The notes beneath the pieces are model-generated. The model had not been told where the DNA came from and searched no databases. It was given only the letters and a program-made list of their open reading frames with translations. A program made the position numbers and the translations under genes. Positions 19,028 to 28,366 of a stretch of 39,844 bases of DNA are shown here, piece by piece; position 1 is the stretch's first letter; each line of letters begins with the position of its first letter. The DNA is taken from positions 1 through 39,844 of the forward strand of contig NZ_RPRY01000029.1 of NCBI RefSeq assembly GCF_003949795.1. Direction: 5' to 3'. This stretch comes from Streptomyces sp. WAC06614 (lineage in GTDB: Bacteria; Actinomycetota; Actinomycetes; Streptomycetales; Streptomycetaceae).

Positions 19028-19210
19028 TCAGTCGACCTCCTCAACCGTCACGAGGTGGCGGACGGTGTGCACCATGCCGCGGAACTCGGGGCGGTCCTCC
19101 TTGACGACCACGTCGTTCAGGCGCTTGAGCCCGAGCGAACGCAGGGTGTCGCGGTGGTTCTGCTTGCTGCCGATGTACGACTTCGTCTGCGTGATCTTGA
19201 GGCGAGCCAT
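19028..19210 (-). CDS. rpmD: 50S ribosomal protein L30
   Basis: L30 is a small large-subunit protein. The 60-residue product begins [20 protein letters not shown] and has the conserved [14 protein letters not shown] segment. I chose ATG 19210, which overlaps the rpsE stop by one base (TAATG) and gives the family length. Confidence 0.98.
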   Translation of the reverse strand: MARLKITQTKSYIGSKQNHRDTLRSLGLKRLNDVVVKEDRPEFRGMVHTVRHLVTVEEVD

Positions 19211-19815
19211 TACGCACCCGCCCCAGCACGCGCACGAAGCAGGGCCGCGGGAGCGACGTCCTCGAGCGGCAGACCGCGGCGGGCCGCGATCTCCTCGGGA
19301 CGCTGCAGGCCCTTCAGGGCCTCCACGGTCGCGTGCACGATGTTGATCGCGTTGTCGGAGCCGAGCGACTTCGACAGGATGTCGTGAACGCCGGCGCACT
19401 CCAGGACGGCGCGCACCGGGCCACCGGCGATCACACCGGTACCGGGGGAAGCAGGCTTCAGCAGGACGACGCCCGCCGCCTTCTCACCCTGGATGGGGTG
19501 CGGGATGGTGCCCTGGATACGGGGGACCTTGAAGAAGTGCTTCTTGGCCTCCTCCACACCCTTGGCGATGGCGGCCGGCACCTCCTTGGCCTTGCCGTAG
19601 CCGACACCTACGGTGCCGTCACCGTCACCCACCACGACCAGCGCGGTGAAGGAGAAACGACGACCACCCTTGACAACCTTGGCGACGCGGTTGATCGCGA
19701 CAACGCGCTCAACGTACGCGGTCTTCTCGGCGGCAGCAGCGCCACCGTCGCGACCCTTCCGGTCCCGCCGCTCGCCGCCACCGGCACCGCTGCCGCGGCG
19801 CTGGGGTCCAGCCAT
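19210..19815 (-). CDS. rpsE: 30S ribosomal protein S5
   Basis: S5 helps maintain decoding accuracy at the mRNA entry channel. The 201-residue product has a Gly/Arg-rich N-terminal extension of about 30 residues, then the double-stranded-RNA-binding-like domain with [20 protein letters not shown] and the [12 protein letters not shown] motif. The KGG loop tied to spectinomycin response is unaltered. One-base overlap with rpmD downstream. Confidence 0.98.
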   Translation of the reverse strand: MAGPQRRGSGAGGGERRDRKGRDGGAAAAEKTAYVERVVAINRVAKVVKGGRRFSFTALVVVGDGDGTVGVGYGKAKEVPAAIAKGVEEAKKHFFKVPRIQGTIPHPIQGEKAAGVVLLKPASPGTGVIAGGPVRAVLECAGVHDILSKSLGSDNAINIVHATVEALKGLQRPEEIAARRGLPLEDVAPAALLRARAGAGA

Positions 19816-19860
19816 TGGATTACCTCTCTCTGTTACGTCCGTTAGTCCCGGAACCGGGGC

Positions 19861-20244
19861 TCAGAACTTCAGCCCGGCTTCGCGGGCGGCGTCAGCCAGA
19901 GCGGCAATGCGCCCGGCGTACCTGTTGCCACCACGGTCGAACACGACGGCCTCGACACCGGCGGCCTTGGCGCGCTCGGCGACCAGGGCGCCGACCTGCT
20001 TGGCGGCCGCGGACTTGTCACCCTCGCCACCGCGGATCGACGCGTCCAGGTGGGACGCCGACGCCAGGGTGTGACCCTTGAGGTCGTCGATCACCTGAGC
20101 GGTGATGCCGCGGTTGCTGCGGGTCACGACGAGGCGCGGACGCTCCGCCGTACCCGAGATGCTCTTGCGGATGCGGATGTGGCGGCGCTGCTTAGCGGTC
20201 CGCTTGTAAGCGTCGCCCTTGGCGATCTTCACACCGTATGCCAT
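19861..20244 (-). CDS. rplR: 50S ribosomal protein L18
   Basis: L18 binds 5S rRNA. The 127-residue product has the basic N-terminal part [18 protein letters not shown], the [20 protein letters not shown] segment and the [21 protein letters not shown]-terminus. I chose ATG 20244, 4 bp after rplF; longer readings add residues without family support. Confidence 0.98.
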   Translation of the reverse strand: MAYGVKIAKGDAYKRTAKQRRHIRIRKSISGTAERPRLVVTRSNRGITAQVIDDLKGHTLASASHLDASIRGGEGDKSAAAKQVGALVAERAKAAGVEAVVFDRGGNRYAGRIAALADAAREAGLKF

Positions 20245-20248
20245 GGCT

Positions 20249-20788
20249 TTACTTACCAGCCTTTCCGACCTTGCGGCGGATGACCTCGCCCGCGTACTTG
20301 ACGCCCTTGGCCTTGTACGGGTCGGGCTTCCGCAGCTTGCGGATGTTGGCGGCGACCTCGCCGACCTTCTGCTTGTCGATGCCCTCGACCGAGAACTTGG
20401 TCGGCGACTCGACCTTGAAGGAGATGCCCTCGGGCGCCTCCACCAGGATCGGGTGGCTGTAGCCGAGCTGGAACTCCAGAGCGGAGCCCTTCGCGGCAAC
20501 GCGGTAACCGACACCGCTGATCTCGAGCGCCTTGGTGTATCCCGTGGTCACACCGGTGATCATGTTGGCCACCAGCGTGCGGGACAGGCCGTGCAGGGCC
20601 TTGTTCTGACGCTCGTCGTTCGGACGGGTGACGTTCAGAACGCCGTCCTCGCCCTTAACGATCTCGATCGGAGCGGCAACGGTGTGCGTCAGCGAGCCCT
20701 TGGAGCCCTTGACGGTGACCGTGCGGCCATCGATGGTGACGTCCACGCCGGCGGGAACCGGGATGGGGAGCTTGCCAATACGAGACAT
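20249..20788 (-). CDS. rplF: 50S ribosomal protein L6
   Basis: L6 sits near the factor-binding centre of the large subunit. The 179-residue product starts [15 protein letters not shown] and has two similar domains. The C-terminal signature [16 protein letters not shown] is intact. It follows rpsH by 20 bp. Confidence 0.98.
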   Translation of the reverse strand: MSRIGKLPIPVPAGVDVTIDGRTVTVKGSKGSLTHTVAAPIEIVKGEDGVLNVTRPNDERQNKALHGLSRTLVANMITGVTTGYTKALEISGVGYRVAAKGSALEFQLGYSHPILVEAPEGISFKVESPTKFSVEGIDKQKVGEVAANIRKLRKPDPYKAKGVKYAGEVIRRKVGKAGK

Positions 20789-20808
20789 AGCTTTTCCTCC
20801 GTTCCCGA

Positions 20809-21207
20809 CTACCAGACGTAGGCGAGGACTTCCCCACCCACGCCCTTCTTCTGCGCCTGCTGGCCGGTCAGGAGACCGTGGGACGTGGAGATGATCGCCA
20901 CGCCCAGGCCGCCGAGGACCTTCGGCAGGTTGGTGGACTTCGCGTAGACACGCAGACCCGGCTTCGAGATCCGCTTGATGCCGGCGATCGAGCGCTCGCG
21001 GTTCGGACCGAACTTCAGCTCGAGGACGAGGTTCTTGCCGACCTCGGCGTCCTCGACCTTCCAGCCGGTGATGAAACCCTCCTGCTTGAGGATTTCCGCG
21101 ATGTGCGACTTGATCTTGCTGTGCGGCATCACGACGGTGTCGTGGTACGCCGAGTTAGCGTTACGCAGACGCGTGAGCATGTCTGCGATCGGGTCAGTCA
21201 TGGTCAT
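20809..21207 (-). CDS. rpsH: 30S ribosomal protein S8
   Basis: S8 is a primary 16S rRNA-binding protein of the central domain. The 132-residue product begins [18 protein letters not shown] and ends in GGEVLAYVW, with the signature [19 protein letters not shown]. An internal ATG at codon 3 is an alternative start. The 221-bp gap to rpsN (21208-21428) is the widest in the spc cluster; I see no convincing promoter or terminator there. Confidence 0.98.
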   Translation of the reverse strand: MTMTDPIADMLTRLRNANSAYHDTVVMPHSKIKSHIAEILKQEGFITGWKVEDAEVGKNLVLELKFGPNRERSIAGIKRISKPGLRVYAKSTNLPKVLGGLGVAIISTSHGLLTGQQAQKKGVGGEVLAYVW

Positions 21208-21428
21208 GAAGTGGCCTTCGGCCTCTCTCGCCGGGGTTTCCTGGATGCGCCATCCCTCTCCCCGTACTGAGACGGGACGGGTGCGGCGCGGGGGACCTAC
21301 GGCGTAGTAAGTCGTGCGGGCGGCGGACGCCCAACCCCACTAGCCTACGGCATGGGGGGAGGGCCTCCGCCTACCCAGATGCTTACCGAGAGTTACCGGC
21401 AATCCCAACTGTCCGAGGACAGAAGGGT

Positions 21429-21614
21429 TTACCAGGAGCTCTTGGTCACGCCCGGCAGCTCGCCACGGTGAGCCATCTCACGGAGGCACACGCGGCACAG
21501 GCCGAACTTGCGGTACACGGAGTGCGGACGGCCGCAGCGCTGGCAGCGGGTGTACGCACGCACACCGAACTTGGGCTTACGAGCAGCCTTGGCAATCAGA
21601 GCCTTCTTCGCCAT
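21429..21614 (-). CDS. rpsZ: 30S ribosomal protein S14, zinc-binding type Z
   Basis: S14 belongs to the small-subunit head. At 61 aa it is the short form. Cys24, Cys27, Cys40 and Cys43 form two CxxC pairs (CQRC and CRVC) for zinc. Streptomycetes usually also carry a longer zinc-free S14 elsewhere. It lies 5 bp after rplE. Confidence 0.97.
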   Translation of the reverse strand: MAKKALIAKAARKPKFGVRAYTRCQRCGRPHSVYRKFGLCRVCLREMAHRGELPGVTKSSW

Positions 21615-21619
21615 CTCGC

Positions 21620-22171
21620 TTACGCCTCCTTGAACGGGAAGCCGAGGTGACGAAGGAGCGCACGGCCCTCAGCGTCGTTGGTCGCCGTGGTGACCACGGT
21701 GATGTCCATACCCCGGACGCGGTCGATCTTGTCCTGGTCGATCTCGTGGAACATGACCTGCTCCGTGAGACCGAAGGTGTAGTTGCCACGGCCGTCGAAC
21801 TGCTTCGGCGACAGGCCGCGGAAGTCGCGGATGCGCGGCAGCGCGAGCGACAGGGTGCGGTCCAGGAACTCCCACATGCGGTCACCGCGGAGGGTGACGT
21901 GGGCACCGATCGGCTGACCCTCGCGCAGCTTGAACTGCGCGATGGACTTGCGGGCCTTGGTGACGGCCGGCTTCTGACCGGTGATGGTGGTGAGGTCGCG
22001 GATGGCGCCGTCGATCAGCTTCGAGTCACGGGCGGCGTCGCCGACACCCATGTTCACGACGATCTTGACGAGGCCGGGAATCTGCATGACGTTCTCGTAC
22101 TTGAACTCGTCACGCATCTTGCCCGCGATCTCCTCGCGGTACTTCGTCTTCAGACGCGGAGTGGTAGCCAT
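21620..22171 (-). CDS. rplE: 50S ribosomal protein L5
   Basis: L5 binds 5S rRNA and contacts P-site tRNA in the central protuberance. The 183-residue product has [27 protein letters not shown] and [19 protein letters not shown], all typical. The start overlaps the rplX stop by one base (TGATG). Confidence 0.98.
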   Translation of the reverse strand: MATTPRLKTKYREEIAGKMRDEFKYENVMQIPGLVKIVVNMGVGDAARDSKLIDGAIRDLTTITGQKPAVTKARKSIAQFKLREGQPIGAHVTLRGDRMWEFLDRTLSLALPRIRDFRGLSPKQFDGRGNYTFGLTEQVMFHEIDQDKIDRVRGMDITVVTTATNDAEGRALLRHLGFPFKEA

Positions 22172-22482
22172 CAGATGTCCTCACCCGTGCGCTTGGCAAC
22201 GCGGATCTTGTTGCCCTCGTCGTCGAAGCGGTAACCGACGCGGGTGACGACCTTCTTGCCGTCCTTCTCCACGACCAGCTGAACGTTCGAAACGTGGACG
22301 GGGGCCTCGGTGATCACGATGCCGCCGGCCTGGTTCGGACCAGCCTTGGTGTGCTTCTTGACCCGGTTGACACCCTCGACCAGGACACGGTTCTCGGCGG
22401 GGAGGGCCTGGATGACCTTGCCCTGCTTGCCCTTGTCCTTGCCGGTGATGACCTGGACCAGGTCGCCCTTCTTGATCTTCAT
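22171..22482 (-). CDS. rplX: 50S ribosomal protein L24
   Basis: L24 starts assembly of the large subunit and lies by the exit tunnel. The 103-residue product begins [20 protein letters not shown], the KOW motif, and has NRVKKHTK. It lies 2 bp after rplN and overlaps rplE by one base. Confidence 0.98.
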   Translation of the reverse strand: MKIKKGDLVQVITGKDKGKQGKVIQALPAENRVLVEGVNRVKKHTKAGPNQAGGIVITEAPVHVSNVQLVVEKDGKKVVTRVGYRFDDEGNKIRVAKRTGEDI

Positions 22483-22484
22483 GC

Positions 22485-22853
22485 TTACAGCACCTCCGGC
22501 GCGAGCGAGATGATCTTCATGAACTTCTTCTCGCGCAGCTCACGGCCGACCGGGCCGAAGATGCGGGTGCCGCGAGGGTCGCCGTCGTTCTTCAGAATGA
22601 CGGCGGCGTTCTCGTCGAAGCGGATGTACGAGCCGTCCTGGCGGCGGCGCTCCTTGACGGTGCGAACGATGACCGCCTTGACGACGTCACCCTTCTTCAC
22701 GTTGCCACCGGGGATCGCATCCTTGACGGTGGCGACGATGACGTCACCGATGCCCGCGTAGCGGCGACCCGAACCACCGAGAACACGGATGCAAAGGATC
22801 TCCTTGGCACCAGTGTTGTCGGCGACGCGAAGTCGCGACTCCTGCTGGATCAC
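22485..22853 (-). CDS. rplN: 50S ribosomal protein L14
   Basis: L14 lies at the subunit interface. The 122-residue product starts at GTG with AGGAG about 7 nt upstream, begins [18 protein letters not shown] and contains the signature [20 protein letters not shown]. It is the first spc gene. Its ribosome-binding site lies immediately after the alternative-hairpin region at 22871-22920, which may control it. Confidence 0.98.
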   Translation of the reverse strand: MIQQESRLRVADNTGAKEILCIRVLGGSGRRYAGIGDVIVATVKDAIPGGNVKKGDVVKAVIVRTVKERRRQDGSYIRFDENAAVILKNDGDPRGTRIFGPVGRELREKKFMKIISLAPEVL

Positions 22854-22870
22854 GTCTATCTCCTGTTTGT

Positions 22871-22920
22871 CTGCCGGTTCCCGGCAGGGGCTCCACTCCT
22901 ACGAGCGACAGCCCCTGCCG
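22871..22920 (-). promoter_or_regulatory. Mutually exclusive hairpins in the rpsQ-rplN gap
   Basis: In minus-strand order, arm 1 CGGCAGGGGCT (22910-22920) is complementary to AGCCCCTGCCG (22882-22892), an 11-bp stem. Part of that second arm, CTGCCGG (22881-22887), is also complementary to the following CCGGCAG (22871-22877), a 7-bp stem with a three-base loop. The two stems share bases and cannot form together. The second stem ends about 6 nt before the rplN AGGAG. This layout fits an attenuator or a translation switch at the S10/spc boundary; the function is inferred. Confidence 0.65.
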
Positions 22921-22961
22921 AGCCTGGCGGAACGAATCCGAGGGAAGACCCCTCGGACTAA

Positions 22962-23243
22962 TTACTTGGCCTTCTCGAGGATCTCGACGACGCGCCACCG
23001 CTTCGTGGCGGACAGCGGCCGGGTCTCCATCAGGAGGACGCGGTCGCCGATGCCGGCGGCGTTCTGCTCGTCGTGCGCCTTGAGCTTGTTGGTACGGCGG
23101 ATGACCTTGCCGTACAGCGCGTGCTTGACACGGTCCTCGACGGCGACGACGACGGTCTTGTCCATCTTGTCGCTGACGACCAGACCCTCGCGGGTCTTGC
23201 GGAAACCGCGCTCGATCTTCTCAGTCACGTTCTTCTCGCTCAT
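22962..23243 (-). CDS. rpsQ: 30S ribosomal protein S17
   Basis: S17 is a primary 16S rRNA binder with an OB-fold. The 93-residue product has [20 protein letters not shown] and the [20 protein letters not shown] signature. The start overlaps the rpmC stop by one base. It is the last S10-cluster gene; 108 bp with alternative hairpins separate it from rplN. Confidence 0.98.
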   Translation of the reverse strand: MSEKNVTEKIERGFRKTREGLVVSDKMDKTVVVAVEDRVKHALYGKVIRRTNKLKAHDEQNAAGIGDRVLLMETRPLSATKRWRVVEILEKAK

Positions 23244-23467
23244 CAGGCGTTCTCCACCGTCTCGATGCCGAGCTCGCGCTCGTGCATCAGGGTGTAGATC
23301 CGGGCGATGTCCTTGCGGACGGCCTTGAGCCGGCCGTTGTTCTCGAGCTGTCCGGTCGCCGCCTGGAAGCGGAGCTTGAACAGCTCTTCCTTGGCCTCGC
23401 GCAGCTTGGCAACGAGCTCCTCGTTGCCGAGCTCACGCAGCTCCGACGCCTTGGTACCGGCCGCCAT
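23243..23467 (-). CDS. rpmC: 50S ribosomal protein L29
   Basis: L29 lies beside the exit tunnel and helps bind signal recognition particle and trigger factor. The 74-residue product has [20 protein letters not shown] and [15 protein letters not shown] chose ATG 23467, which overlaps the rplP stop by one base (TGATG), over a GTG one codon upstream. Confidence 0.97.
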   Translation of the reverse strand: MAAGTKASELRELGNEELVAKLREAKEELFKLRFQAATGQLENNGRLKAVRKDIARIYTLMHERELGIETVENA

Positions 23468-23886
23468 CACGACTCACCTGCCTCGCGCTTGACGATCCGG
23501 CACTTCATCGGCAGCTTGTGGGCCGCACGAGTGAGAGCCTCACGCGCAATCTTCTCGTTCGGGTAGGACAGCTCGAACATGACCCGACCCGGGTGCACGT
23601 TCGCGACCCACCACTCGGGGGAACCCTTACCGGAACCCATGCGGGTCTCGGCGGGCTTCTTCGTGAGCGGGCGGTCCGGGTAGATGTTGATCCAGACCTT
23701 GCCGCCACGCTTGATGTGACGGGTCATCGCGATACGAGCGGACTCGATCTGGCGGTTGGTGACGTACGCCGGCGTGAGGGCCTGGATGCCGTACTCGCCG
23801 AATGCCACCTCAGTGCCACCCTTGGCCATGCCGCGGCGCTTGGGGTGGTGCTGCTTGCGGTGCTTGACCCTACGAGGGATCAGCAT
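23467..23886 (-). CDS. rplP: 50S ribosomal protein L16
   Basis: L16 organises the A-site region of the large subunit. The 139-residue product begins [15 protein letters not shown] and has [20 protein letters not shown] and [14 protein letters not shown]. Normal length. It lies 5 bp after rpsC. Confidence 0.98.
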   Translation of the reverse strand: MLIPRRVKHRKQHHPKRRGMAKGGTEVAFGEYGIQALTPAYVTNRQIESARIAMTRHIKRGGKVWINIYPDRPLTKKPAETRMGSGKGSPEWWVANVHPGRVMFELSYPNEKIAREALTRAAHKLPMKCRIVKREAGES

Positions 23887-23891
23887 GTCGG

Positions 23892-24725
23892 TCAGGCCTC
23901 CGTTCCGGTGCTCTCGGCCGGAGCAGCGGCAGCGGCCTCGGCCTTGGGGGCCTCGGCAGCAGCGGTCTGCTGCGGCTTGCGGCCGCCACGGCCGCCACGC
24001 TCGCCACCGCGGCCACCACGACCGGCGGGGCGGTCAGCGCCACCACGGGCCGGGCGGTTGCCCGCACGGGCCGCAGCGTTCTCGGCGCGGACCTCGGCGA
24101 TGTTCTTGACGTCGCCCTTGTAGATCCAGACCTTCACGCCGATGCGGCCGAAGGTGGTCTTGGCCTCGAAGAAGCCGTACTCGACGTTCGCGCGCAGCGT
24201 GTGCAGCGGCACACGACCCTCGCGGTAGAACTCCGAGCGGGACATCTCGGCGCCGCCGAGACGGCCGCCACACTGGATCTTGATGCCCTTGGCGCCGGCC
24301 TTCATGGCGGACTGCATGCTCTTGCGCATGGCCCGACGGAAGGAGACGCGGGAGGACAGCTGCTCGGCAACGGCCTGGGCCACGAGCTGAGCGTCGACCT
24401 CGGGGTTCTTGACCTCGAGGATGTTCAGCTGGACCTGCTTGCCGGTGAGCTTCTCGAGGTCGCCGCGGATGCGGTCGGCCTCGGCGCCACGGCGGCCGAT
24501 GACGATGCCCGGACGGGCGGTGTGGATGTCCACGCGGACACGGTCACGGGTGCGCTCGATCTCCACCTTCGAGATGCCGGCGCGCTCCATGCCGGACGTC
24601 ATCATCCGACGGATGGCGACGTCTTCCTTGACGTAGTCCTTGTACAGCTTGTCGGCGTACCAGCGCGACTTGAAGTCGGTGGTGATGCCGAGCCGGAACC
24701 CGTGCGGGTTAACCTTCTGGCCCAT
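23892..24725 (-). CDS. rpsC: 30S ribosomal protein S3
   Basis: S3 forms part of the mRNA entry tunnel and its helicase activity. The 277-residue product has the KH domain ([20 protein letters not shown]) and C-terminal domain ([20 protein letters not shown]). An Arg/Gly-rich then Ala/Glu-rich tail of about 60 residues makes it longer than the E. coli protein, as in other streptomycetes. The start overlaps the rplV stop by one base (TAATG). Confidence 0.98.
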   Translation of the reverse strand: MGQKVNPHGFRLGITTDFKSRWYADKLYKDYVKEDVAIRRMMTSGMERAGISKVEIERTRDRVRVDIHTARPGIVIGRRGAEADRIRGDLEKLTGKQVQLNILEVKNPEVDAQLVAQAVAEQLSSRVSFRRAMRKSMQSAMKAGAKGIKIQCGGRLGGAEMSRSEFYREGRVPLHTLRANVEYGFFEAKTTFGRIGVKVWIYKGDVKNIAEVRAENAAARAGNRPARGGADRPAGRGGRGGERGGRGGRKPQQTAAAEAPKAEAAAAAPAESTGTEA

Positions 24726-25072
24726 TACCGGGTTCCTTCCTTGCTGCTGACGACCACGGTGATGTGGGAGGTCCGCTTGCGGATCCGGTAGGCACGGCCC
24801 TGGGCACGCGGACGGAACCGCTTCAGGGTCGGACCCTCGTCAACGAACGCCTCGCTGATGTACAGCGAGGAGGCGTCCGTGTGGTTGTAGTTGTGCGCGG
24901 CGTTGGCGATGGCGCTGTCGAGCACCTTGCCCACCGGCACAGTCGCGGCCTGCGGAGCGAAACGCAGGACCGCCTGGGCCTCCGTGGCATCCATGCCACG
25001 GATGAGGTCCACCACACGGCGGGCCTTCATGGGCGTGACACGGATGTACCGCGCCTGAGCCCTGGCTTCCAT
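24725..25072 (-). CDS. rplV: 50S ribosomal protein L22
   Basis: L22 lines the exit tunnel; its beta-hairpin loop is a macrolide-resistance hotspot. I chose ATG 25072 because GAAGGG lies 6 nt upstream and it gives 115 aa starting [20 protein letters not shown]. An in-frame ATG eight codons earlier is an alternative. The hairpin region [20 protein letters not shown] looks ordinary, without duplications. Confidence 0.97.
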   Translation of the reverse strand: MEARAQARYIRVTPMKARRVVDLIRGMDATEAQAVLRFAPQAATVPVGKVLDSAIANAAHNYNHTDASSLYISEAFVDEGPTLKRFRPRAQGRAYRIRKRTSHITVVVSSKEGTR

Positions 25073-25115
25073 GGTTGTCCCTTCGGTGTAAGTCATAGTC
25101 GTTCCCACCCCGCGA

Positions 25116-25397
25116 TTAGCGGCGCTTCGACTTCCGGTCGTCCTTGACGTGGCCGCGGAAGGTGCGAGTCGGCGAGAACTCGCCGAGCTTGTGGCCGACC
25201 ATGGACTCGGTGACGAACACCGGGACATGGGTCTTGCCGTTGTGCACCGCGATCGTGTGACCCAGCATGCTGGGGATGATCATCGAGCGACGGGACCAGG
25301 TCTTGATGACGTTCTTGGTGCCGGCTTCGTTCTGGGCGTCCACCTTCTTGATGAGGTGGTCGTCGACGAAGGGCCCCTTCTTGAGACTGCGCGGCAT
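25116..25397 (-). CDS. rpsS: 30S ribosomal protein S19
   Basis: S19 forms a head complex with S13 near the A site. The 93-residue product begins [20 protein letters not shown] and has the [16 protein letters not shown] signature. It lies 12 bp after rplB. Confidence 0.98.
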   Translation of the reverse strand: MPRSLKKGPFVDDHLIKKVDAQNEAGTKNVIKTWSRRSMIIPSMLGHTIAVHNGKTHVPVFVTESMVGHKLGEFSPTRTFRGHVKDDRKSKRR

Positions 25398-25409
25398 CTA
25401 AACCCGCTC

Positions 25410-26246
25410 CTAGCGCTTCTTGTTCGTCTTGCGGCGGCGGACGATGTACTTGTTCGAAGCCTTCTTCGGCGAACGCGTACGACCCTCCTTCTGACCCCAC
25501 GGGGAGACCGGGTGGCGACCACCGGAGGTCTTGCCCTCACCACCACCGTGCGGGTGGTCAACCGGGTTCATCGCGACACCGCGGACGGTCGGGCGGACGC
25601 CCTTCCAGCGCATGCGGCCGGCCTTGCCCCAGTTGATGTTCGACTGCTCGGCGTTGCCGACCTCGCCGACGGTGGCGCGGCAGCGCACGTCGACCAGGCG
25701 GATCTCGCCGGACGGCATACGGAGGTGCGCCATCGCGCCCTCCTTCGCCAGCAGCTGCACGGAGGCACCCGCGGAGCGGGCGAACTTGGCGCCACCACCG
25801 GGACGGAGCTCGATCGCGTGGATCGTGGTACCGACCGGGATGTTGCGGAGCGCCAGGTTGTTGCCGGGCTTGATGTCGGCCGTCGGGCCGTTCTCGATCC
25901 GGTCGCCCTGGTTCAGGCCGCGCGGAGCGATGATGTAGCGCTTCTCGCCGTCCGCGTAGTGCAGGAGGGCGATGCGAGCGGTGCGGTTCGGGTCGTACTC
26001 GATGTGCGCGACCTTGGCCGGCACGCCGTCCTTGTCGTGACGACGGAAGTCGATCACGCGGTAGGCGCGCTTGTGGCCACCACCCTGGTGGCGAACGGTC
26101 ACACGACCGGCGTTGTTACGGCCGCCCTTGCTGTGCAGGGGACGGACCAGCGACTTCTCCGGCGTGGACCGCGTGATCTCGACAAAGTCGGCGACGCTGG
26201 AGCCACGACGGCCCGGAGTCGTCGGCTTGTACTTGCGGATACCCAT
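25410..26246 (-). CDS. rplB: 50S ribosomal protein L2
   Basis: L2 is needed for subunit association and peptidyl transfer. The 278-residue product has [19 protein letters not shown] and the C-terminal signature [16 protein letters not shown], including the conserved histidine of the peptidyltransferase centre. Normal length. Confidence 0.98.
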   Translation of the reverse strand: MGIRKYKPTTPGRRGSSVADFVEITRSTPEKSLVRPLHSKGGRNNAGRVTVRHQGGGHKRAYRVIDFRRHDKDGVPAKVAHIEYDPNRTARIALLHYADGEKRYIIAPRGLNQGDRIENGPTADIKPGNNLALRNIPVGTTIHAIELRPGGGAKFARSAGASVQLLAKEGAMAHLRMPSGEIRLVDVRCRATVGEVGNAEQSNINWGKAGRMRWKGVRPTVRGVAMNPVDHPHGGGEGKTSGGRHPVSPWGQKEGRTRSPKKASNKYIVRRRKTNKKR

Positions 26247-26285
26247 TTCTCAGTCCTCGTCCGATATTCGGACCAGGGCGCTCCG

Positions 26286-26606
26286 TTAGGAGGCCTGGCC
26301 GAAGATGTCGATACGGTCGCCCTCGGCAAGGGTCACGATGGCGCGCTTGGTGTTGGCGCGCTTACCGAAACCGGTGCGGGTGCGCTTGCGCTTGCCCTGG
26401 CGGTTGATCGTGTTCACCCCGGCGACCTTGACCGAGAAGACCGCCTCGACGGCCTGCTTGATCTGGGTCTTGTTGGCGCGGGGGTCGACGATGAACGTGT
26501 ACTTGTTCTCGTCCAGCAGCGCGTAGCTCTTCTCGGAGACAACCGGGCGGACAAGGATGTCGCGCGGGTCCGTGAAGGTCTTGCTGGTGATCGTGGCCTC
26601 GGACAT
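26286..26606 (-). CDS. rplW: 50S ribosomal protein L23
   Basis: L23 is the docking site for trigger factor and SRP at the tunnel exit. The 106-residue product has [19 protein letters not shown] and [18 protein letters not shown]. One-base overlap with the rplD stop suggests translational coupling. Confidence 0.98.
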   Translation of the reverse strand: MSEATITSKTFTDPRDILVRPVVSEKSYALLDENKYTFIVDPRANKTQIKQAVEAVFSVKVAGVNTINRQGKRKRTRTGFGKRANTKRAIVTLAEGDRIDIFGQAS

Positions 26607-27256
26607 CAGCCCTCGTTCCCTTCGGTCTCAGCGGCCTTGGGGCCAGACACGAAGGACTCGAAAGCGGCCTGGGTGAAGACCACGTCGTCGGAGACGAGCA
26701 CGTCGTACGTGTTCAGCTGGCCCGGCTCCAGGATGTGCACCTGGGGCAGGTTGCGGGCGGACAGCCACGCGGCCTCGTCGGCACGCTCGACGACCAGGAG
26801 CAGGTTCTTGCGCTCCGAGATCTTGCCGAACAGCGTCTTGGCGGCCTTGGTGGAGGCGGCACCCTCGACCACGCCGGAGACGACGTGGATGCGGGAGTGA
26901 CGGGCCCGGTCGGTGAGGGCGCCACGCAGGGCGGCGGCCTTCATCTTCTTGGGGGTCCGCTGCGAGTAGTCACGCGGCACGGGACCGTGGACGACGCCAC
27001 CGCCGGCGAACTGCGGCGCACGGGTCGAACCCTGACGGGCGCGGCCGGTGCCCTTCTGGCGGTACGGCTTCTTGCCACCACCGCGGACCTCGCCACGCGT
27101 CTTGGTCTTGTGCGTGCCCTGGCGGGCGGCAGCAAGCTGCGCGACGACGACCTGGTGGATCAGCGGAACGCTGACCTTGGCGTCGAAGATCTCGGCCGGG
27201 AGCTCGACGGTCCCGGTCTTGTCGCCGGCAGGCGACAGAATGTCAATGGTGCTCAT
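26606..27256 (-). CDS. rplD: 50S ribosomal protein L4
   Basis: L4 lines the exit tunnel; in E. coli it autoregulates the S10 operon. The 216-residue product has the tunnel loop with [19 protein letters not shown], intact at the macrolide-response positions, then [20 protein letters not shown]. Whether it represses its operon here is unknown. Confidence 0.98.
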   Translation of the reverse strand: MSTIDILSPAGDKTGTVELPAEIFDAKVSVPLIHQVVVAQLAAARQGTHKTKTRGEVRGGGKKPYRQKGTGRARQGSTRAPQFAGGGVVHGPVPRDYSQRTPKKMKAAALRGALTDRARHSRIHVVSGVVEGAASTKAAKTLFGKISERKNLLLVVERADEAAWLSARNLPQVHILEPGQLNTYDVLVSDDVVFTQAAFESFVSGPKAAETEGNEG

Positions 27257-27261
27257 AGTCC

Positions 27262-27906
27262 TCAGGCCCCCTTGGCCGCGGTGCGGACCAGGACGAGGCC
27301 GCCGTTCGGACCAGGAACCGCGCCCTTGATGAGCAGCAGGCCCTTCTCCGCGTCAACGGCGTGAACGGTCAGGTTCTGGGTGGTGACCCGCTCGTTGCCC
27401 ATGCGGCCAGCCATGCGGAGGCCCTTGAACACACGACCCGGGGTGGCGCAGCCACCGATGGAACCGGGAGAGCGGTGCTTGCGCTGCGTACCGTGTCCGG
27501 CGCCCAGACCACGGAAGTTGTGGCGCTTCATGACACCGGCGAAGCCCTTGCCCTTGCTCTTGCCGGTGACGTCGACCTTGACGCCGGCCTCGAACACCTC
27601 GGCGGTGATCTCCTGGCCGAGGGTGTACTCCGCGGCGTCGGAGGTACGGATCTCCACCAGGTGGCGGCGCGGGGTCACGTCGGCCTTGGCGAAGTGGCCC
27701 TTGAGGGGCTTGTTCACCTTGCGCGGGTCGATCTCGCCGAAGGCGATCTGGACCGACTCGTAGCCGTCGACGTCGTTGGTACGGACCTGGGTGACGACGT
27801 TGGGGCCGGCCTTGACGACGGTGACCGGAACAACACGGTTGTTCTCGTCCCACACCTGCGTCATGCCGAGCTTCTCGCCCAGGATGCCCTTGATCTGCTT
27901 AGCCAT
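27262..27906 (-). CDS. rplC: 50S ribosomal protein L3
   Basis: L3 initiates large-subunit assembly and reaches the peptidyltransferase centre. The 214-residue product begins [18 protein letters not shown] and has [20 protein letters not shown] and [20 protein letters not shown]. Normal length. It lies 17 bp after rpsJ. Confidence 0.98.
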   Translation of the reverse strand: MAKQIKGILGEKLGMTQVWDENNRVVPVTVVKAGPNVVTQVRTNDVDGYESVQIAFGEIDPRKVNKPLKGHFAKADVTPRRHLVEIRTSDAAEYTLGQEITAEVFEAGVKVDVTGKSKGKGFAGVMKRHNFRGLGAGHGTQRKHRSPGSIGGCATPGRVFKGLRMAGRMGNERVTTQNLTVHAVDAEKGLLLIKGAVPGPNGGLVLVRTAAKGA

Positions 27907-27923
27907 TCTCAGATCACCGACCC

Positions 27924-28232
27924 TCAGAGCTTGATCTCGATGTCGACACCGGCCGGGAGGTCGAGTCGCATCAGGGAGTCAACGGTCTTGGGCGTCGGGT
28001 CGAGGATGTCGATCAGGCGCTTGTGCGTGCGCATCTCGAAGTGCTCGCGCGAGTCCTTGTACTTGTGCGGCGACTTGATGACGCAGTACACGTTCTTCTC
28101 AGTGGGCAGCGGCACCGGGCCCGCGACCGACGCACCAGTGCGGGTCACCGTCTCGACGATCTTCTTCGCCGAGGAGTCGATGACCTCGTGGTCGTAGGCC
28201 TTGAGCCGGATGCGGATCTTCTGTCCCGCCAT
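27924..28232 (-). CDS. rpsJ: 30S ribosomal protein S10 (NusE)
   Basis: S10 is a head protein and also the antitermination factor NusE that links NusG-bound RNA polymerase to the ribosome. The 102-residue product begins [20 protein letters not shown] and has the [20 protein letters not shown] loop. It is the first gene of the S10 cluster and is preceded by a long leader region that carries the element shared with rpsL. Confidence 0.98.
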   Translation of the reverse strand: MAGQKIRIRLKAYDHEVIDSSAKKIVETVTRTGASVAGPVPLPTEKNVYCVIKSPHKYKDSREHFEMRTHKRLIDILDPTPKTVDSLMRLDLPAGVDIEIKL

Positions 28233-28266
28233 GGCTACTCAGTAGTCCTTTGTCTAGTCAAACGCT

Positions 28267-28329
28267 CTGGAACTCGGTCGGCTGCGCTCGCACGCCGCCT
28301 CTCTCCGACCCACGCGGTCGGGCGTGTCG
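28267..28329 (-). promoter_or_regulatory. S10 leader element shared with the rpsL leader
   Basis: A 26-nt stretch at 28304-28329 is identical to 34523-34548 before rpsL. In the RNA sense it reads as four adjacent arms: CACGC, CCGACC, GCGTG, GGTCGG. Arm 1 pairs with arm 3 and arm 2 with arm 4, so they interlock. Further downstream this leader adds another GCGTG (28291-28295) and another CCGACC (28276-28281), giving further alternative pairings. GTTCCAG (28267-28273) also recurs in the rpsL leader. The element lies about 70 nt before the rpsJ start. I infer a leader RNA switch or a shared operator. Confidence 0.75.
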
Positions 28330-28334
28330 CAGTC

Positions 28335-28366
28335 CCGCTACAGAAAATTCCCATACGGAAATTCCC
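28335..28366 (-). promoter_or_regulatory. Candidate rpsJ promoter with repeated GGGAAT
   Basis: On the minus strand GGGAAT occurs twice (28361-28366 and 28347-28352), each followed by TTT, with GTAG about 19 bp after the first and TAGCGG just before the leader element. GGGAAT resembles the -35 of SigR-type ECF promoters, but the -10 match is poor. The vegetative consensus fits poorly too. The position, directly upstream of the shared leader element, is what one expects for a promoter. Confidence 0.3.

Noticed and set aside
21208..21428. TTGGGA/TAAGCA pair as a promoter before rpsH
   Set aside because: The spacing is 17 bp but the -10 lacks the final T, and I cannot distinguish it from chance.
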